Below, one piece after another: positions 11,846 through 20,695 of a stretch of 64,000 nt of DNA (positions within the stretch are counted from its first letter, which is position 1; every line of letters starts with the position of its first letter). The notes below the pieces were generated by a model that did not search any database, was not told the origin of the DNA, and saw only the letters and a list, made by a program, of their open reading frames with translations. The stretch is from the NCBI RefSeq assembly GCF_000299935.1, contig NZ_AMRL01000009.1:1-64000 (forward strand), written 5' to 3'. This DNA comes from Oceanibaculum indicum P24. Lineage in GTDB: Bacteria > Pseudomonadota > Alphaproteobacteria > Oceanibaculales > Oceanibaculaceae. Position numbers and translations under genes: made by a program.

Positions 11846-13252
11846 TCAGTTCTCCCCCGTGCGCAGCGCCAGCAGGGCATCCACCACCCGCGCCATTTTC
11901 ATGCCAAGGCTACCCTTCACCAGCACCACGTCGCCGGCATGCACCAGCGCGGTCACCAGCGGGGTCAGCGCCGCCGTGTCGTCGGCCGAGCCGCCCAGCT
12001 GCGCGCGCGGCAGCTTTTCGGCCATGCGGTTCATGTGCGGGCCGGCGGTGAACACCAGATCGGCGCCGGCTGCCTCAATCGGCTGGGCCAGCGCGTTGTG
12101 CGCCTCGGCAGCGCCGTCGCCTAGCTCCAGCATGTCGCCCAGCACCACCACGCGGCGGCCGCCGGCCTTCGGCTTGGTCATTGCCAGCACGTCCAGCGCC
12201 GCGCGCACGGCGGGCGGGCTGGCGTTGTAGCTCTCATCGATCAGCAGCAGCGTGCCGCCGGAAACCGCGATCTCGACCTGCCGGCCCCGGCCCTTCGGCG
12301 CCTCGACCTGTTCCAGCGCCGCCGCCGCCGTGGCGACATCGCCGCCCAGCGCCGCGATGCCGGCCAGCACGCCAAGGCTGTTCATCACCCAGTGCCGGCC
12401 CGGCACGGCCAGCCGGTAGCGCAGCCGGCGCTGCGCCACGATGGCCTGCACCAGGCTGTCGGTGCGGCGCAGCTCGGCGTTCAGCAGGCAGGTATCGGCG
12501 GCAAGGTCTGTGCCGAAGCTGATGATATTGCGGATGCCGGCCTTCTGGGCGCGCTCGCGCAGCCGGGCATAGTGCCGGTTGTCGCGGTTCAGCACGGCGG
12601 TGCCGCCTTCCTTCACGCCGAGCAGGATGTCGGCCTTCTCCTCGGCGATCTCCTCCTCCGAGGAGAAATGCCCGGCATGCACCGCTTCCACCGTGGTAAT
12701 CAGCGCCACGTCGGGCTGCACCATGCGCGCCAGCGGCTCCAGCTCGCCGCGATGGTTCATGCCCAGTTCGGAAACCAGATATTCCGCATCCAGCGGCAGG
12801 CGGGCCAGAGTCAGCGGCGCGCCGATATGGTTGTTGAAGCTGGCCACGCTGGCGTGGGTCTTGCCCAGCGCGGACAGGCCGGCCCGCAGCATCTCCTTGG
12901 AGCCGGTCTTGCCGACGCTGCCGGTGACGGCAATCGCCTTCGCCCTGCTGCGGCCGCGCTGGAAGCGCCCGAGTTTCCCGAGCGCTTCCAGGGTCGAGGC
13001 GACCTCCAGTACCGGCGCATCCGCCGGTACCCCCTCCGGTCGCCGCTCGACCAGCAGCGCGGCCGCCCCCCCACCCAGGGCGTCCCTTGCATAATCATGG
13101 CCGTCGAACGCATCGCCCTTCAGGGCGACGAACAAATCCCCCTCTGTCACCGTCCGGCTGTCGATGGACACGCCGAAGGCCTGCCAGTCGCGGCTGTTCT
13201 TCCCGCCGGTGGCGGTAACGGCATCAGCCGAGGTCCAGAGCGGTTCGGTCAT
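11846..13252 (-). CDS. murF: UDP-MurNAc-tripeptide--D-Ala-D-Ala ligase
   Basis: Mur ligase that completes the UDP-MurNAc pentapeptide with the dipeptide made by DdlB. The 468 residues show SIDSRTVTEGDLFVAL in the N-terminal substrate domain, the ATP loop VTGSVGKTGSKEM near 110, SELGMNHRGELEPLA, and DESYNASPPAVRAAL near 320. It starts inside the murE stop (ATGA). Confidence 0.96.
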   Translation of the reverse strand: MTEPLWTSADAVTATGGKNSRDWQAFGVSIDSRTVTEGDLFVALKGDAFDGHDYARDALGGGAAALLVERRPEGVPADAPVLEVASTLEALGKLGRFQRGRSRAKAIAVTGSVGKTGSKEMLRAGLSALGKTHASVASFNNHIGAPLTLARLPLDAEYLVSELGMNHRGELEPLARMVQPDVALITTVEAVHAGHFSSEEEIAEEKADILLGVKEGGTAVLNRDNRHYARLRERAQKAGIRNIISFGTDLAADTCLLNAELRRTDSLVQAIVAQRRLRYRLAVPGRHWVMNSLGVLAGIAALGGDVATAAAALEQVEAPKGRGRQVEIAVSGGTLLLIDESYNASPPAVRAALDVLAMTKPKAGGRRVVVLGDMLELGDGAAEAHNALAQPIEAAGADLVFTAGPHMNRMAEKLPRAQLGGSADDTAALTPLVTALVHAGDVVLVKGSLGMKMARVVDALLALRTGEN

Positions 13253-14739
13253 GCCGCACCTCCCAGACCCAGCGCCTGCACGGTGCGGCGCGCCACATCG
13301 GCATCGTCGAAGGGACGAATCTCCCCGGCGATTTCCTGGCCCTGCTCGTGCCCCTTGCCGGCGATCACCAGCACGTCGCCGGCACCCAGAGCGGAAATGG
13401 CGGCGTGAATCGCCTCGGCACGGTCGCCGATCTCCGTGGCGTCCGGGCAGCCCGCCATCACCTCGGCGCGGATCGCCGCCGGTGCTTCGCCGCGCGGATT
13501 GTCGTCAGTGACGATCACGCGGTCGGCCAGCCGCTGGGCGATCTCACCCATCATCGGACGCTTGCCGCGGTCACGCTCGCCGCCGCAGCCGAACACGACC
13601 GACAGGCTGCCGGTGGTGAAGGGGCGGATTTCCGTCAGCACCGTCTCCAGCGCGCCCGGCTTGTGGGCGTAATCGACATAGATGGCGGCACCGTTCGCCA
13701 GCGTGGCGACGCGCTGCAGCCGGCCCGCCACGCCCTGCAGCGTTTCCAGCGCGGCCAGCGCCTCGTCCAGCTGCGCGCCGGTGGCGGTGACAAGACCGAG
13801 GGCCGCCAGCGCGTTCATCGCCTGGAAGCCGCCGGCCAGCGGCAGATCGATCTCGCGCGCCCGTGCGTGCAGGATTAGCGCCAGTGTCTGCCCGTCGGGG
13901 CGCGGCAGCCGGTCCACGATGCGGAAGTCCGCACCCGCCGCCATGCCGTAGCTCAGCACGCGGTGACCGCGCCGGCCGCAGATTTCGACAAGGGCAGGGA
14001 ACTGGGGGCTGTCGGCATTCAGCACAGCCGTGCCGCCGGGCGCCATCACCCGGTCGAACAGCTGCGCCTTGGCGGCGAAATAGGCCTCCATGGTGCCGTG
14101 ATAATCCAGATGATCGCGCGCCAGATTGACGAAGGCGGCGGCCTTCAGCCGCACACCGTCCAGCCGGAACTGGTCGAGCCCGTGGCTGGAGGCTTCCATC
14201 GCCAAAAAGCCGACCCCGGAGCCGGCAAGCTCCGCGAGGACGCGGTGCAGCTCCACCGGGTCCGGGGTCGTAAGCCCCTTGCTGCTCGGCAAGTCAGGGG
14301 CGATCACGCCGAGGGTGCCCATGCTGGCGGCCTTGCGGCCCAGCCGGGTCCAGATCTGGCGGGTGAAGTCGGCGACGGAGGTCTTGCCGTTGGTGCCGGT
14401 CACGGCGACCACATTTTCCGGCTGCTGGCCGAAGAAGCGGGCGGCCATGCGGGCCAGCCGCAGCCGGGGATTGGCGTCGGCGATAACAGGGACCGGGCTG
14501 TCGAGCGTCAGGCCGGCGGGGGCCAGCACGGCGCGCGCACCGCGCTGCACGGCGTCGCCGATGAAGGCGCTGCCATCTTCCCGGGCACCGGGCAAGGCGG
14601 CGAACAGATAGCCGGGGCGGACCTGCCGGGAATCCGCCGTCAGCCCCTCGATATCAATATCGAGGGTGGCGGCAATGGCCGCCTCGGCCGGCTTGTCGCC
14701 ATTCATGAGGTCAATAAGACGCAAGGCGCTTGCTCCCAT
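13249..14739 (-). CDS. murE: UDP-MurNAc-dipeptide--meso-diaminopimelate ligase
   Basis: Mur ligase that adds the third stem residue. The ATP loop VTGTNGKTSVADF and the substrate motif DDNPRGEAP are present; DNPR marks the meso-DAP-specific class. The frame is open to 14808, but homology begins at about LRLIDLMNGD. ATG 14739 is used here (496 residues). A TTG at 14724 is a serious rival: GGGAG lies about 8 bases before it and it gives the canonical MRLIDL start. ATG 14706 has no ribosome site. Start 14739 overlaps ftsI by 29 bases. Confidence 0.93.
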   Translation of the reverse strand: MGASALRLIDLMNGDKPAEAAIAATLDIDIEGLTADSRQVRPGYLFAALPGAREDGSAFIGDAVQRGARAVLAPAGLTLDSPVPVIADANPRLRLARMAARFFGQQPENVVAVTGTNGKTSVADFTRQIWTRLGRKAASMGTLGVIAPDLPSSKGLTTPDPVELHRVLAELAGSGVGFLAMEASSHGLDQFRLDGVRLKAAAFVNLARDHLDYHGTMEAYFAAKAQLFDRVMAPGGTAVLNADSPQFPALVEICGRRGHRVLSYGMAAGADFRIVDRLPRPDGQTLALILHARAREIDLPLAGGFQAMNALAALGLVTATGAQLDEALAALETLQGVAGRLQRVATLANGAAIYVDYAHKPGALETVLTEIRPFTTGSLSVVFGCGGERDRGKRPMMGEIAQRLADRVIVTDDNPRGEAPAAIRAEVMAGCPDATEIGDRAEAIHAAISALGAGDVLVIAGKGHEQGQEIAGEIRPFDDADVARRTVQALGLGGAA

Positions 14740-16474
14740 TCTGAGAGGGGTCGCGGGGCGCGATATCGACCACCAGATCACGGCGGATTTCTGGCGCGTT
14801 TTCGTCAATCGGGGGAATTCCGTACATCGGCGCCATGCGGGCGACGATGCGGTTGACCACCGGGGCGGCGACCCAGCCGCCGGTGGCGTAGCCGAAGGTG
14901 CGCTTGTTGCCGACCGGCTCGTCGATCATGGCCAGCACGACATAGCGCGGATCGTTGATCGGATAGGCGCCGACGAAGGAGGAGATGCGTGCCTTGCGGT
15001 TGTAGCCGCGGCCGTTCAGCTTCTCCGCCGTGCCGGTCTTGCCGCCGACCAGATAGCCCTTGGCGTCGGCGTTGCGGCCGCTTCCTTCCTCGACCACGAG
15101 GCGCATCAGCTTGCGCATCTGCAGGGAGGTGCGCTCGGCGATCACGCGGCTGCCCTGGACCGCGGCACCCGGCTCGCGCCGCAGCAGCGTCGCCGGATGC
15201 AGCATGCCGCCATTCACCAGCGCCGACACGCCGCTTACCAGATGCAGCGGGCTGACCGACAGGCCATGCCCGAAGGAGATCGTCATCACATTGATGTCAC
15301 GCCACGGACTCGGCGCCAGCGGCAGGCCGGCCTCGGGAATCTCGATCGGCTGGCGGGCCAGCATGCCGATCTTCTCCATGAAGGCGCGTTGACCTGCAGC
15401 ACCGACCTCCAGCGCCATCTTGGCGGAGCCGATATTGGAGGAATGGATCAGGATTTCCGGCACGCTCAGCCAGCGGTTCTTGCCGTGATAATCGTTGATG
15501 GTGAAGCGCGCGATGCGGATCGGCTGGCTGGCGTCGTAGCCGCCACCCATGCGCACCTTGCCGCTGTCCAGCGCCATCGCGTGATTGAACAGCTTGAAGG
15601 TGGAGCCCATCTCGTACACGCCCAGCGTGGCGCGGTTGAACTGCTGTTCCTCGGTGATGCTGCCGGGCTGGTTCGGGTCGTAATCCGGCAGCGACACCAT
15701 CGCCAGCACTTCGCCGCTGCGCACATCCATCACCAGGCCGGCCGCGCCGATGGCCTTGAATTCCTCAATCGATTCCAGCAGCGAATCGCGGACAATCTGC
15801 TGCAGCCGCACGTCGAGCGACAGCTGCACCGGCTGGCCGCCGCTGCGCAGCACCTCGTCGAAGGACTTCTCGATGCCGGCGATGCCGCGCCCGTCCACGT
15901 CGGTGTAGCCCAGCACATGGGCGGCTGCAGACCCCTGCGGGTAGAAGCGGCGTTCCTCGCGCTGGAAGTAGAAGCCGGGGATGCCCAGCCGGTTCACTTC
16001 GTATTTCTGGCGCGGCGTCAGGTTGCGCTTCACCCAGACGAAGCGGCGGTCGGTCGCCAGCTTCGCGATCAGCTCCGGCTCGCTGAGGTCGGGCAGCACG
16101 GTGGCCAGCTTGCGCGCGGCCTCCGCCGGGTCCAGCACCGCCTGCGGATCGGCATAGAGCGAGGGCGTGGCGAGGCTGGTCGCCAGCAGCAGCCCGTTGC
16201 GGTCGATGATCTCCGCCCGGCCCGAGGGGCTGGCATTGGCGCGCGGCGTCTCGGCCAGGCGCGGCTCGCTGGCGCCGGACAGCACGCTGACATCGACCAG
16301 ACGCAGCCCGACGGCGGCGAACACGGCGGCGAACAGCGCGGTGGCGATGACCAGCCGGGTGCGGCCGGTTTCCAGCGCCTGCTTGGCAACACCTTCCAGC
16401 GCCACATGATGCGCAGGCGGGGGCGCCTCCGGCGTTGCCGGGCGCGCAAAACCGTTGCGGAACAGCCGGGTCAT
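14711..16474 (-). CDS. ftsI: FtsI (PBP3), septal transpeptidase
   Basis: Class B penicillin-binding protein that cross-links septal peptidoglycan in the periplasm. The 587 residues start with a cytoplasmic tail and a single membrane anchor at about 40-60. The transpeptidase triad is visible: STFK (near residue 290), SSN (HSSNIGSAK) and KTGT (GGKTGTAEKLN). The PBP dimerisation region includes SPSGRAEIIDRNG. It overlaps ftsL by four bases. Confidence 0.96.
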   Translation of the reverse strand: MTRLFRNGFARPATPEAPPPAHHVALEGVAKQALETGRTRLVIATALFAAVFAAVGLRLVDVSVLSGASEPRLAETPRANASPSGRAEIIDRNGLLLATSLATPSLYADPQAVLDPAEAARKLATVLPDLSEPELIAKLATDRRFVWVKRNLTPRQKYEVNRLGIPGFYFQREERRFYPQGSAAAHVLGYTDVDGRGIAGIEKSFDEVLRSGGQPVQLSLDVRLQQIVRDSLLESIEEFKAIGAAGLVMDVRSGEVLAMVSLPDYDPNQPGSITEEQQFNRATLGVYEMGSTFKLFNHAMALDSGKVRMGGGYDASQPIRIARFTINDYHGKNRWLSVPEILIHSSNIGSAKMALEVGAAGQRAFMEKIGMLARQPIEIPEAGLPLAPSPWRDINVMTISFGHGLSVSPLHLVSGVSALVNGGMLHPATLLRREPGAAVQGSRVIAERTSLQMRKLMRLVVEEGSGRNADAKGYLVGGKTGTAEKLNGRGYNRKARISSFVGAYPINDPRYVVLAMIDEPVGNKRTFGYATGGWVAAPVVNRIVARMAPMYGIPPIDENAPEIRRDLVVDIAPRDPSQNGSKRLASY

Positions 16475-16869
16475 TGCACGCTCCGCTGTGCGGCGAGCAC
16501 CGGCTGCGGCTTATCGAGAGGGGCATAGACCAGCGGGTCGCCGGGACGGGGCTTGGTCGCCAGTGGCAGCCCATCGGGCGTGATGACCGGGCGCGCTTCC
16601 GGCACGGCCGCCAGCGACACCGCGATCTGGCGGCCGCCGGCAGGCACCAGGTCGAGATGGCGCTGCGCCAGATCGGCCAGCCGGTCCGGGCGGTTCAGAT
16701 AGCTCCATTCGGCGCGCAGGACCTGGATCGCCTCCTGCGTGCGGATGATCTCGGAATTGATGCGGGCCAGCCGTTCCTCGCGCGCCTGCACCTCGTATTT
16801 CAGCAGGAACAGCGCAACGCCGGCGCCACCGACCAGCAAGACCCAGAAGAGGAAGCCCTGGCGGATCAT
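16471..16869 (-). CDS. ftsL: FtsL-like bitopic division protein
   Basis: Small divisome scaffold expected to pair with FtsB and FtsQ. The 132 residues have one N-terminal membrane helix (about 5-24, [19 protein letters not shown]), a charged coiled-coil-like stretch (about 25-60, [18 protein letters not shown]), and a [18 protein letters not shown] motif shared by alphaproteobacterial FtsL. ATG 16869 is chosen over 16884 because GGAGG lies 6-10 bases upstream and the start overlaps the rsmH stop as ATGA. FtsL sequences diverge widely, so the name rests partly on position between rsmH and ftsI. Confidence 0.88.
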   Translation of the reverse strand: MIRQGFLFWVLLVGGAGVALFLLKYEVQAREERLARINSEIIRTQEAIQVLRAEWSYLNRPDRLADLAQRHLDLVPAGGRQIAVSLAAVPEARPVITPDGLPLATKPRPGDPLVYAPLDKPQPVLAAQRSVQ

Positions 16870-17831
16870 GCGGCCTCCTCCCATGCCGGCGCGTCGGTAC
16901 GTTCGGCGACGCGCAGCTTGGCGGAACGGGCGCGCGGGTTGGCGGCGATCTCGGCGGAGTCCGGCGCCAGCGGCTTGCGGTGCACCAGCCGGAAGCTGGG
17001 GGCCTGCGGCGCGGCGGCGGCCACCGGCATGTGGCGCGAAGGCTGGGAGGCTTCGCCGCAGCGCGCCTTCAGGAAGCGCTTCACCTGGCGGTCCTCCAGC
17101 GAATGGAAGGTGACGACGGCCAGCCGCCCGGCCGGCTTCAGCGCGCGCTCGGCAGCGGCGAGGCCACGGTCCAGCTCACCCAGCTCGTCATTCACATGCA
17201 GGCGCAGCGCCTGGAAGGTGCGGGTGGCGGGGTCGATGCCATCCTTGGATTTCGGCACGACGCTGCGCACGATGGAGGCCAGGCGCCCGGTGCGCTCGAT
17301 TGGCGCCTCGGCGCGGGCGGCAACGATGGCGCGGGCGACGCGGCGGGCATGCCGTTCCTCGCCCAGATGGAAGACGATGTCGGCCAGTTCCGCCTCGTCG
17401 GCGCTGTTCACCACGTCGGCGGCGCTGGGGCCGGCCTGCTCCATGCGCATGTCGAGCGGCCCGTCGGCGCGGAAGGAGAAGCCGCGCCCGGCCTCGTCCA
17501 GCTGCGGCGAGGAAACGCCGAGGTCGAGCGCCACGCCATCGACGCCGTCGATGCCGCGCTCGGCCAGCAGCCGGTCCATCTCGCCGAAGCGACCCTCGAT
17601 CAGCACCAGCCGGCCGGCATAGCGCGCCACCATCGGCTCGGCCCGGCGGATCGCGTCGGGGTCGCGGTCGATGCCATAGACGCGGCAATCGGCGCTGTCC
17701 AGCAGTGCGCCTGTGTAGCCGCCGAGGCCGAAGGTGCCATCAACGAAGACGGCGCCGTCACGCGGCGCCAGGGCGGCGACCACCTGGTCGCGCAGTACGG
17801 GGATATGGAGCGGCCGGCCGGTTTCCGTCAT
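16866..17831 (-). CDS. rsmH: 16S rRNA (cytosine1402-N4)-methyltransferase
   Basis: SAM-dependent RsmH/MraW enzyme that methylates C1402 of 16S rRNA. The 321 residues begin with [18 protein letters not shown], then the SAM loop [15 protein letters not shown] near 31 and the family signature [18 protein letters not shown] near 103. [13 protein letters not shown] and [16 protein letters not shown] follow. It overlaps mraZ and ftsL by four bases. Confidence 0.97.
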   Translation of the reverse strand: MTETGRPLHIPVLRDQVVAALAPRDGAVFVDGTFGLGGYTGALLDSADCRVYGIDRDPDAIRRAEPMVARYAGRLVLIEGRFGEMDRLLAERGIDGVDGVALDLGVSSPQLDEAGRGFSFRADGPLDMRMEQAGPSAADVVNSADEAELADIVFHLGEERHARRVARAIVAARAEAPIERTGRLASIVRSVVPKSKDGIDPATRTFQALRLHVNDELGELDRGLAAAERALKPAGRLAVVTFHSLEDRQVKRFLKARCGEASQPSRHMPVAAAAPQAPSFRLVHRKPLAPDSAEIAANPRARSAKLRVAERTDAPAWEEAA

Positions 17832-18301
17832 GCGCCACCTCCCGCCTCGCCGTCACGGCGCAGCTTCAGCGTGACCTCGCCCTCACGGATGCGCTGGCGG
17901 GCTTCTTCCTTGCGGCGGCTATAAGCCTCGGGCGACCAGATCTGGAAGGTCGAGCCCTGGCCGACGAACAGCGCCGTCTCGTCGATGCCCATCTCGTCCA
18001 GCAGGTCGCGCGGCAGCATGATCCGGCCTTCGCCGTCGAAGGGGAGTTCGCGGGCTTCGGCAAGGATCGTGGCGGCCAAGTCGTCGGCCTTGTCGGAGAG
18101 CATGTCGAGATCGTCCAGGCTGGCGGCGATCTGCTCGATACGGCGGAAACTGCAGCCTTCCAGCGCCTGGAATTTGGGGGAGGGGTACACGACCACGCCC
18201 TGGAAGTCTTCCTTGGCGAGCTGGGCACGGAACTTCGACGGAACGGAGACACGCCCCTTCCTGTCGATCTTGTTCTCGTGCTGGCCGATGAACGTCGCCA
18301 C
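17828..18301 (-). CDS. mraZ: MraZ transcriptional regulator of the dcw cluster
   Basis: Ring-forming DNA-binding protein with two AbrB-like domains that autoregulates the mra operon. The frame is open to 18379, but MraZ homology begins at [21 protein letters not shown] at 18301 stands 6 bases after GGGGAG and gives a normal 157-residue protein. The first repeat has [12 protein letters not shown] and the second [13 protein letters not shown], the two DXXGR loops of the family. The promoter-side box array at 18384-18438 fits autoregulation. Confidence 0.95.
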   Translation of the reverse strand: MATFIGQHENKIDRKGRVSVPSKFRAQLAKEDFQGVVVYPSPKFQALEGCSFRRIEQIAASLDDLDMLSDKADDLAATILAEARELPFDGEGRIMLPRDLLDEMGIDETALFVGQGSTFQIWSPEAYSRRKEEARQRIREGEVTLKLRRDGEAGGGA

Positions 18302-18383
18302 CGAAAGCTCCCCTCGAATATCCCCGCCCGGATGGTGCGCCGGTCGCGATCCGGCTGCGCCTTTGGGCGGCGATGGCATCCCA

Positions 18384-18438
18384 TGGGTCTCTTATGGGAT
18401 ATGATGGGATATCATGGGAATATATGGTGGTCAATGGG
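18384..18438. promoter_or_regulatory. MraZ-box array upstream of mraZ
   Basis: On the plus strand TGGG-type pentamers recur exactly every 10 bases: TGGGT 18384, TGGGA 18394, 18404, 18414, TGGTG 18424 and TGGGA 18434. MraZ of other bacteria binds direct TGGG-type repeats spaced by five bases upstream of mraZ. The array is 83-137 bases upstream of the GTG start. Further loose copies occur at about 18445 and 18456. The boxes read TCCCA in the direction of transcription; I am not certain which orientation is usual. Confidence 0.85.
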
Positions 18439-18533
18439 AATGGCTGGTGATTTCCTGGGTTAGTTCTTGATTTATTCCAGTTTTTCGGGGCGACAGGGTG
18501 TCCTCCGACAGTCATCGTCAGTACAGGCGGGGC

Positions 18534-18542
18534 TGTGGATAA
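18534..18542 (-). promoter_or_regulatory. Perfect DnaA-box match between rnpB and mraZ
   Basis: TGTGGATAA on the plus strand is the complement of the consensus DnaA box TTATCCACA. It is a single site, 232 bases upstream of the mraZ start. One nonamer can arise by chance, so regulation of the dcw cluster by DnaA is only inferred from the position. Confidence 0.45.
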
Positions 18543-18582
18543 ATATTCGCCGGATTCTATTATGTTGCCTGAATGTTCTCAT

Positions 18583-18604
18583 TTGGGTTTGCGGAAAAAC
18601 CCAA
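18583..18604 (-). terminator. Hairpin downstream of rnpB
   Basis: Stem TTGGGTTT / AAACCCAA with a six-base loop, 30 bases beyond the 3' end of rnpB on its strand. There is no clear U-run after the stem, so intrinsic termination is uncertain. The region from here to the MraZ boxes contains no gene. Confidence 0.4.
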
Positions 18605-18633
18605 GCGATATCAACAGGCCGCGGGGACAGAAG

Positions 18634-19047
<414 letters not shown>

Positions 19048-19053
19048 GGCGGA

Positions 19054-19082
19054 TAGGTAGGCGTTCCGGACAGGCCGGTCAA
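19054..19082 (-). promoter_or_regulatory. Sigma-70 type promoter of rnpB
   Basis: On the minus strand TTGACC (19082-19077) and TACCTA (19059-19054) are separated by exactly 17 bases. The predicted start, about 7 bases on, coincides with the first G of the P1 stem at 19047. Confidence 0.75.
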
Positions 19083-19095
19083 GCGAAGAGGGGAC

Positions 19096-19800
19096 TTACT
19101 CCCCCTGCAGCGCATCCTGGCGCGGCAGCATGCGGGCGAGGCCGTTGATCAGGCCGGCGGTTTCGCGGTCCAGCTGCCCGTCAATCAGCGATGGCCGGTA
19201 TCGGCGCTGGAAGGCGGCGATGGAAGCCGGCAGGTCGGCGATGTCATAGCCGATCTCGGCCAGCAGGAAGGCGGCCTCCATCGGTGCCACGGGGGCGCCG
19301 GCATGGTTCGGTTTCGGCCAGATGCCAAAGCCCTGCCGGGCCATGTCTTTCCAGGGGAACAGCTCGCCCGGGTCCTGCTTGCGCGCCGGGGCCACGTCGG
19401 AATGGCCGACAAAGCGGTGGGGCGCTATCCCATGCCGGGTCTTCATCTCGCTGCATAGCGCGACCAGCCGGGCGATCTGCGGGTCGGGGAAGGGGCGGTA
19501 GCCATGCTCATGCCCCGGATTGACCAGCTCGATGCCGATGGAGATGGAGTTCACATCGCGCTCCCCGGCCCAGCAGGCCACACCGGCATGCCAGGCGCGC
19601 ATCGCCTCGTCCACCAGACGGTGGCAGGTGCCGTCCTCGTCGATCATGTAGTGCGCGCTGACCTCGGACGCCGGATCGCACATCCGCTCCAGCGCCTCGG
19701 CGGCGCTTTTCATACCGGTATAGTGCAGCACCACCAGATCGGGTTTCCGGCCGTCGCGGCGCGGCCCGAAATTCGGCGAGGGGCTGTCGATGACGCTCAT
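19096..19800 (-). CDS. AmpD-like N-acetylmuramoyl-L-alanine amidase with peptidoglycan-binding domain
   Basis: Zinc amidase of the Amidase_2 family that cuts MurNAc (or anhydroMurNAc) from the stem peptide, probably in cell-wall recycling. ATG 19800 gives 234 residues beginning MSVIDSPSPNFGPRRDGR; a longer frame to 19893 lacks homology. Likely zinc ligands are H26 (VLHYTG), H133 (GHSDVAP) and D143 (KQDPG), with E91 near the active site. Residues about 175-225 look like a PG_binding_1 domain (FQRRYRPSLIDGQLDRET). No signal peptide is visible, which favours a cytoplasmic AmpD role. Confidence 0.9.
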   Translation of the reverse strand: MSVIDSPSPNFGPRRDGRKPDLVVLHYTGMKSAAEALERMCDPASEVSAHYMIDEDGTCHRLVDEAMRAWHAGVACWAGERDVNSISIGIELVNPGHEHGYRPFPDPQIARLVALCSEMKTRHGIAPHRFVGHSDVAPARKQDPGELFPWKDMARQGFGIWPKPNHAGAPVAPMEAAFLLAEIGYDIADLPASIAAFQRRYRPSLIDGQLDRETAGLINGLARMLPRQDALQGE

Positions 19801-19813
19801 CCGCCGGAGGCCG

Positions 19814-20695
19814 CTACGACCTTGGGGCCACGGGCTGCGCCTGCTGCGGCCGGCGCACGGTGATGATGGCGACACCGAGGATAGTGAGGGCACCGCCCGC
19901 CAGCTTCAGCAGGCTCAGGCTCTCGCCCAGCATGATCACGCCGGCCAACACGCCGAACATCGGGGCCAGCAATGTGAAGGGCATGACCTGGTTCACCTGA
20001 TAGCGCCTCAGCATCTGCATCCAGATACCATAGCCGATTATGGTGACCGCGACTGCCATAAAGGCGACCGCCCCCCAGCCCTGCCAGCCGGCGTTGGCGA
20101 TGGCCTCCGTCTGGCCGTCTTCCAGCAGCCAGGAGCCGACCAGCAGCTGCGGCGCCGCGAACAGCCCCATCCAGCCATTCAGCGTCAGCGTGTCCAGATC
20201 CGAAAGCTGCTTCATCTGGATTGCCGAAACCGCCCAGATCATCGAGGCGGTGAGGATCATGCCGAGATACAGGATGTTGCTGCTGGTCTGCGGCTCGCCC
20301 GCCAGCAGCACCACCCCGGCAATCGCCAGCGCCATGCCCAGCGCGCGCCGCCAGCCCAGCTTGTCCTTGAAGAAGATGGCGGCCAGCAGGGCGGAGAAGG
20401 GCACCTGGATCTGCACCGCGATGGCGGCGGTGCTGGCATCCACCTTCTGCAGGCCGGTGAACATCAGCGCGAAATGCAGCAGCCCGAGCGTGGTGCTGAG
20501 CAGCAGCACCGGCAGCATCTTGTCGCGCGGCAGCCGGGTGAAGGGCACCAGGAACAGGGCGGTCAGCGCGAAGCGCAGCCCGACCAGCAGCAGCGGCGGC
20601 AATTCCTGAAGCCCCAGCTTGCTGACGCCGAAATTGGCCCCCCAGACCGCCATGACGAAGATGATGAGGGCGATGTCGCGCAGGCTCATATTCAT
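19814..20695 (-). CDS. EamA/DMT-family transporter
   Basis: Inner-membrane drug/metabolite-superfamily exporter of unknown substrate. The 293 residues hold ten hydrophobic segments in two EamA repeats (about 5-135 and 145-280). The first repeat opens with the family-typical VMAVWGANFGVSKLGL. It starts within the stop of the ABC-F gene (ATGA). Relatives include amino-acid metabolite exporters, but the sequence does not show the substrate. Confidence 0.88.
   Translation of the reverse strand: MNMSLRDIALIIFVMAVWGANFGVSKLGLQELPPLLLVGLRFALTALFLVPFTRLPRDKMLPVLLLSTTLGLLHFALMFTGLQKVDASTAAIAVQIQVPFSALLAAIFFKDKLGWRRALGMALAIAGVVLLAGEPQTSSNILYLGMILTASMIWAVSAIQMKQLSDLDTLTLNGWMGLFAAPQLLVGSWLLEDGQTEAIANAGWQGWGAVAFMAVAVTIIGYGIWMQMLRRYQVNQVMPFTLLAPMFGVLAGVIMLGESLSLLKLAGGALTILGVAIITVRRPQQAQPVAPRS

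Noticed and set aside
14666-16528. 620-codon frame antisense to ftsI
   Set aside because: Shadow frame; ftsI carries all catalytic motifs on the other strand.
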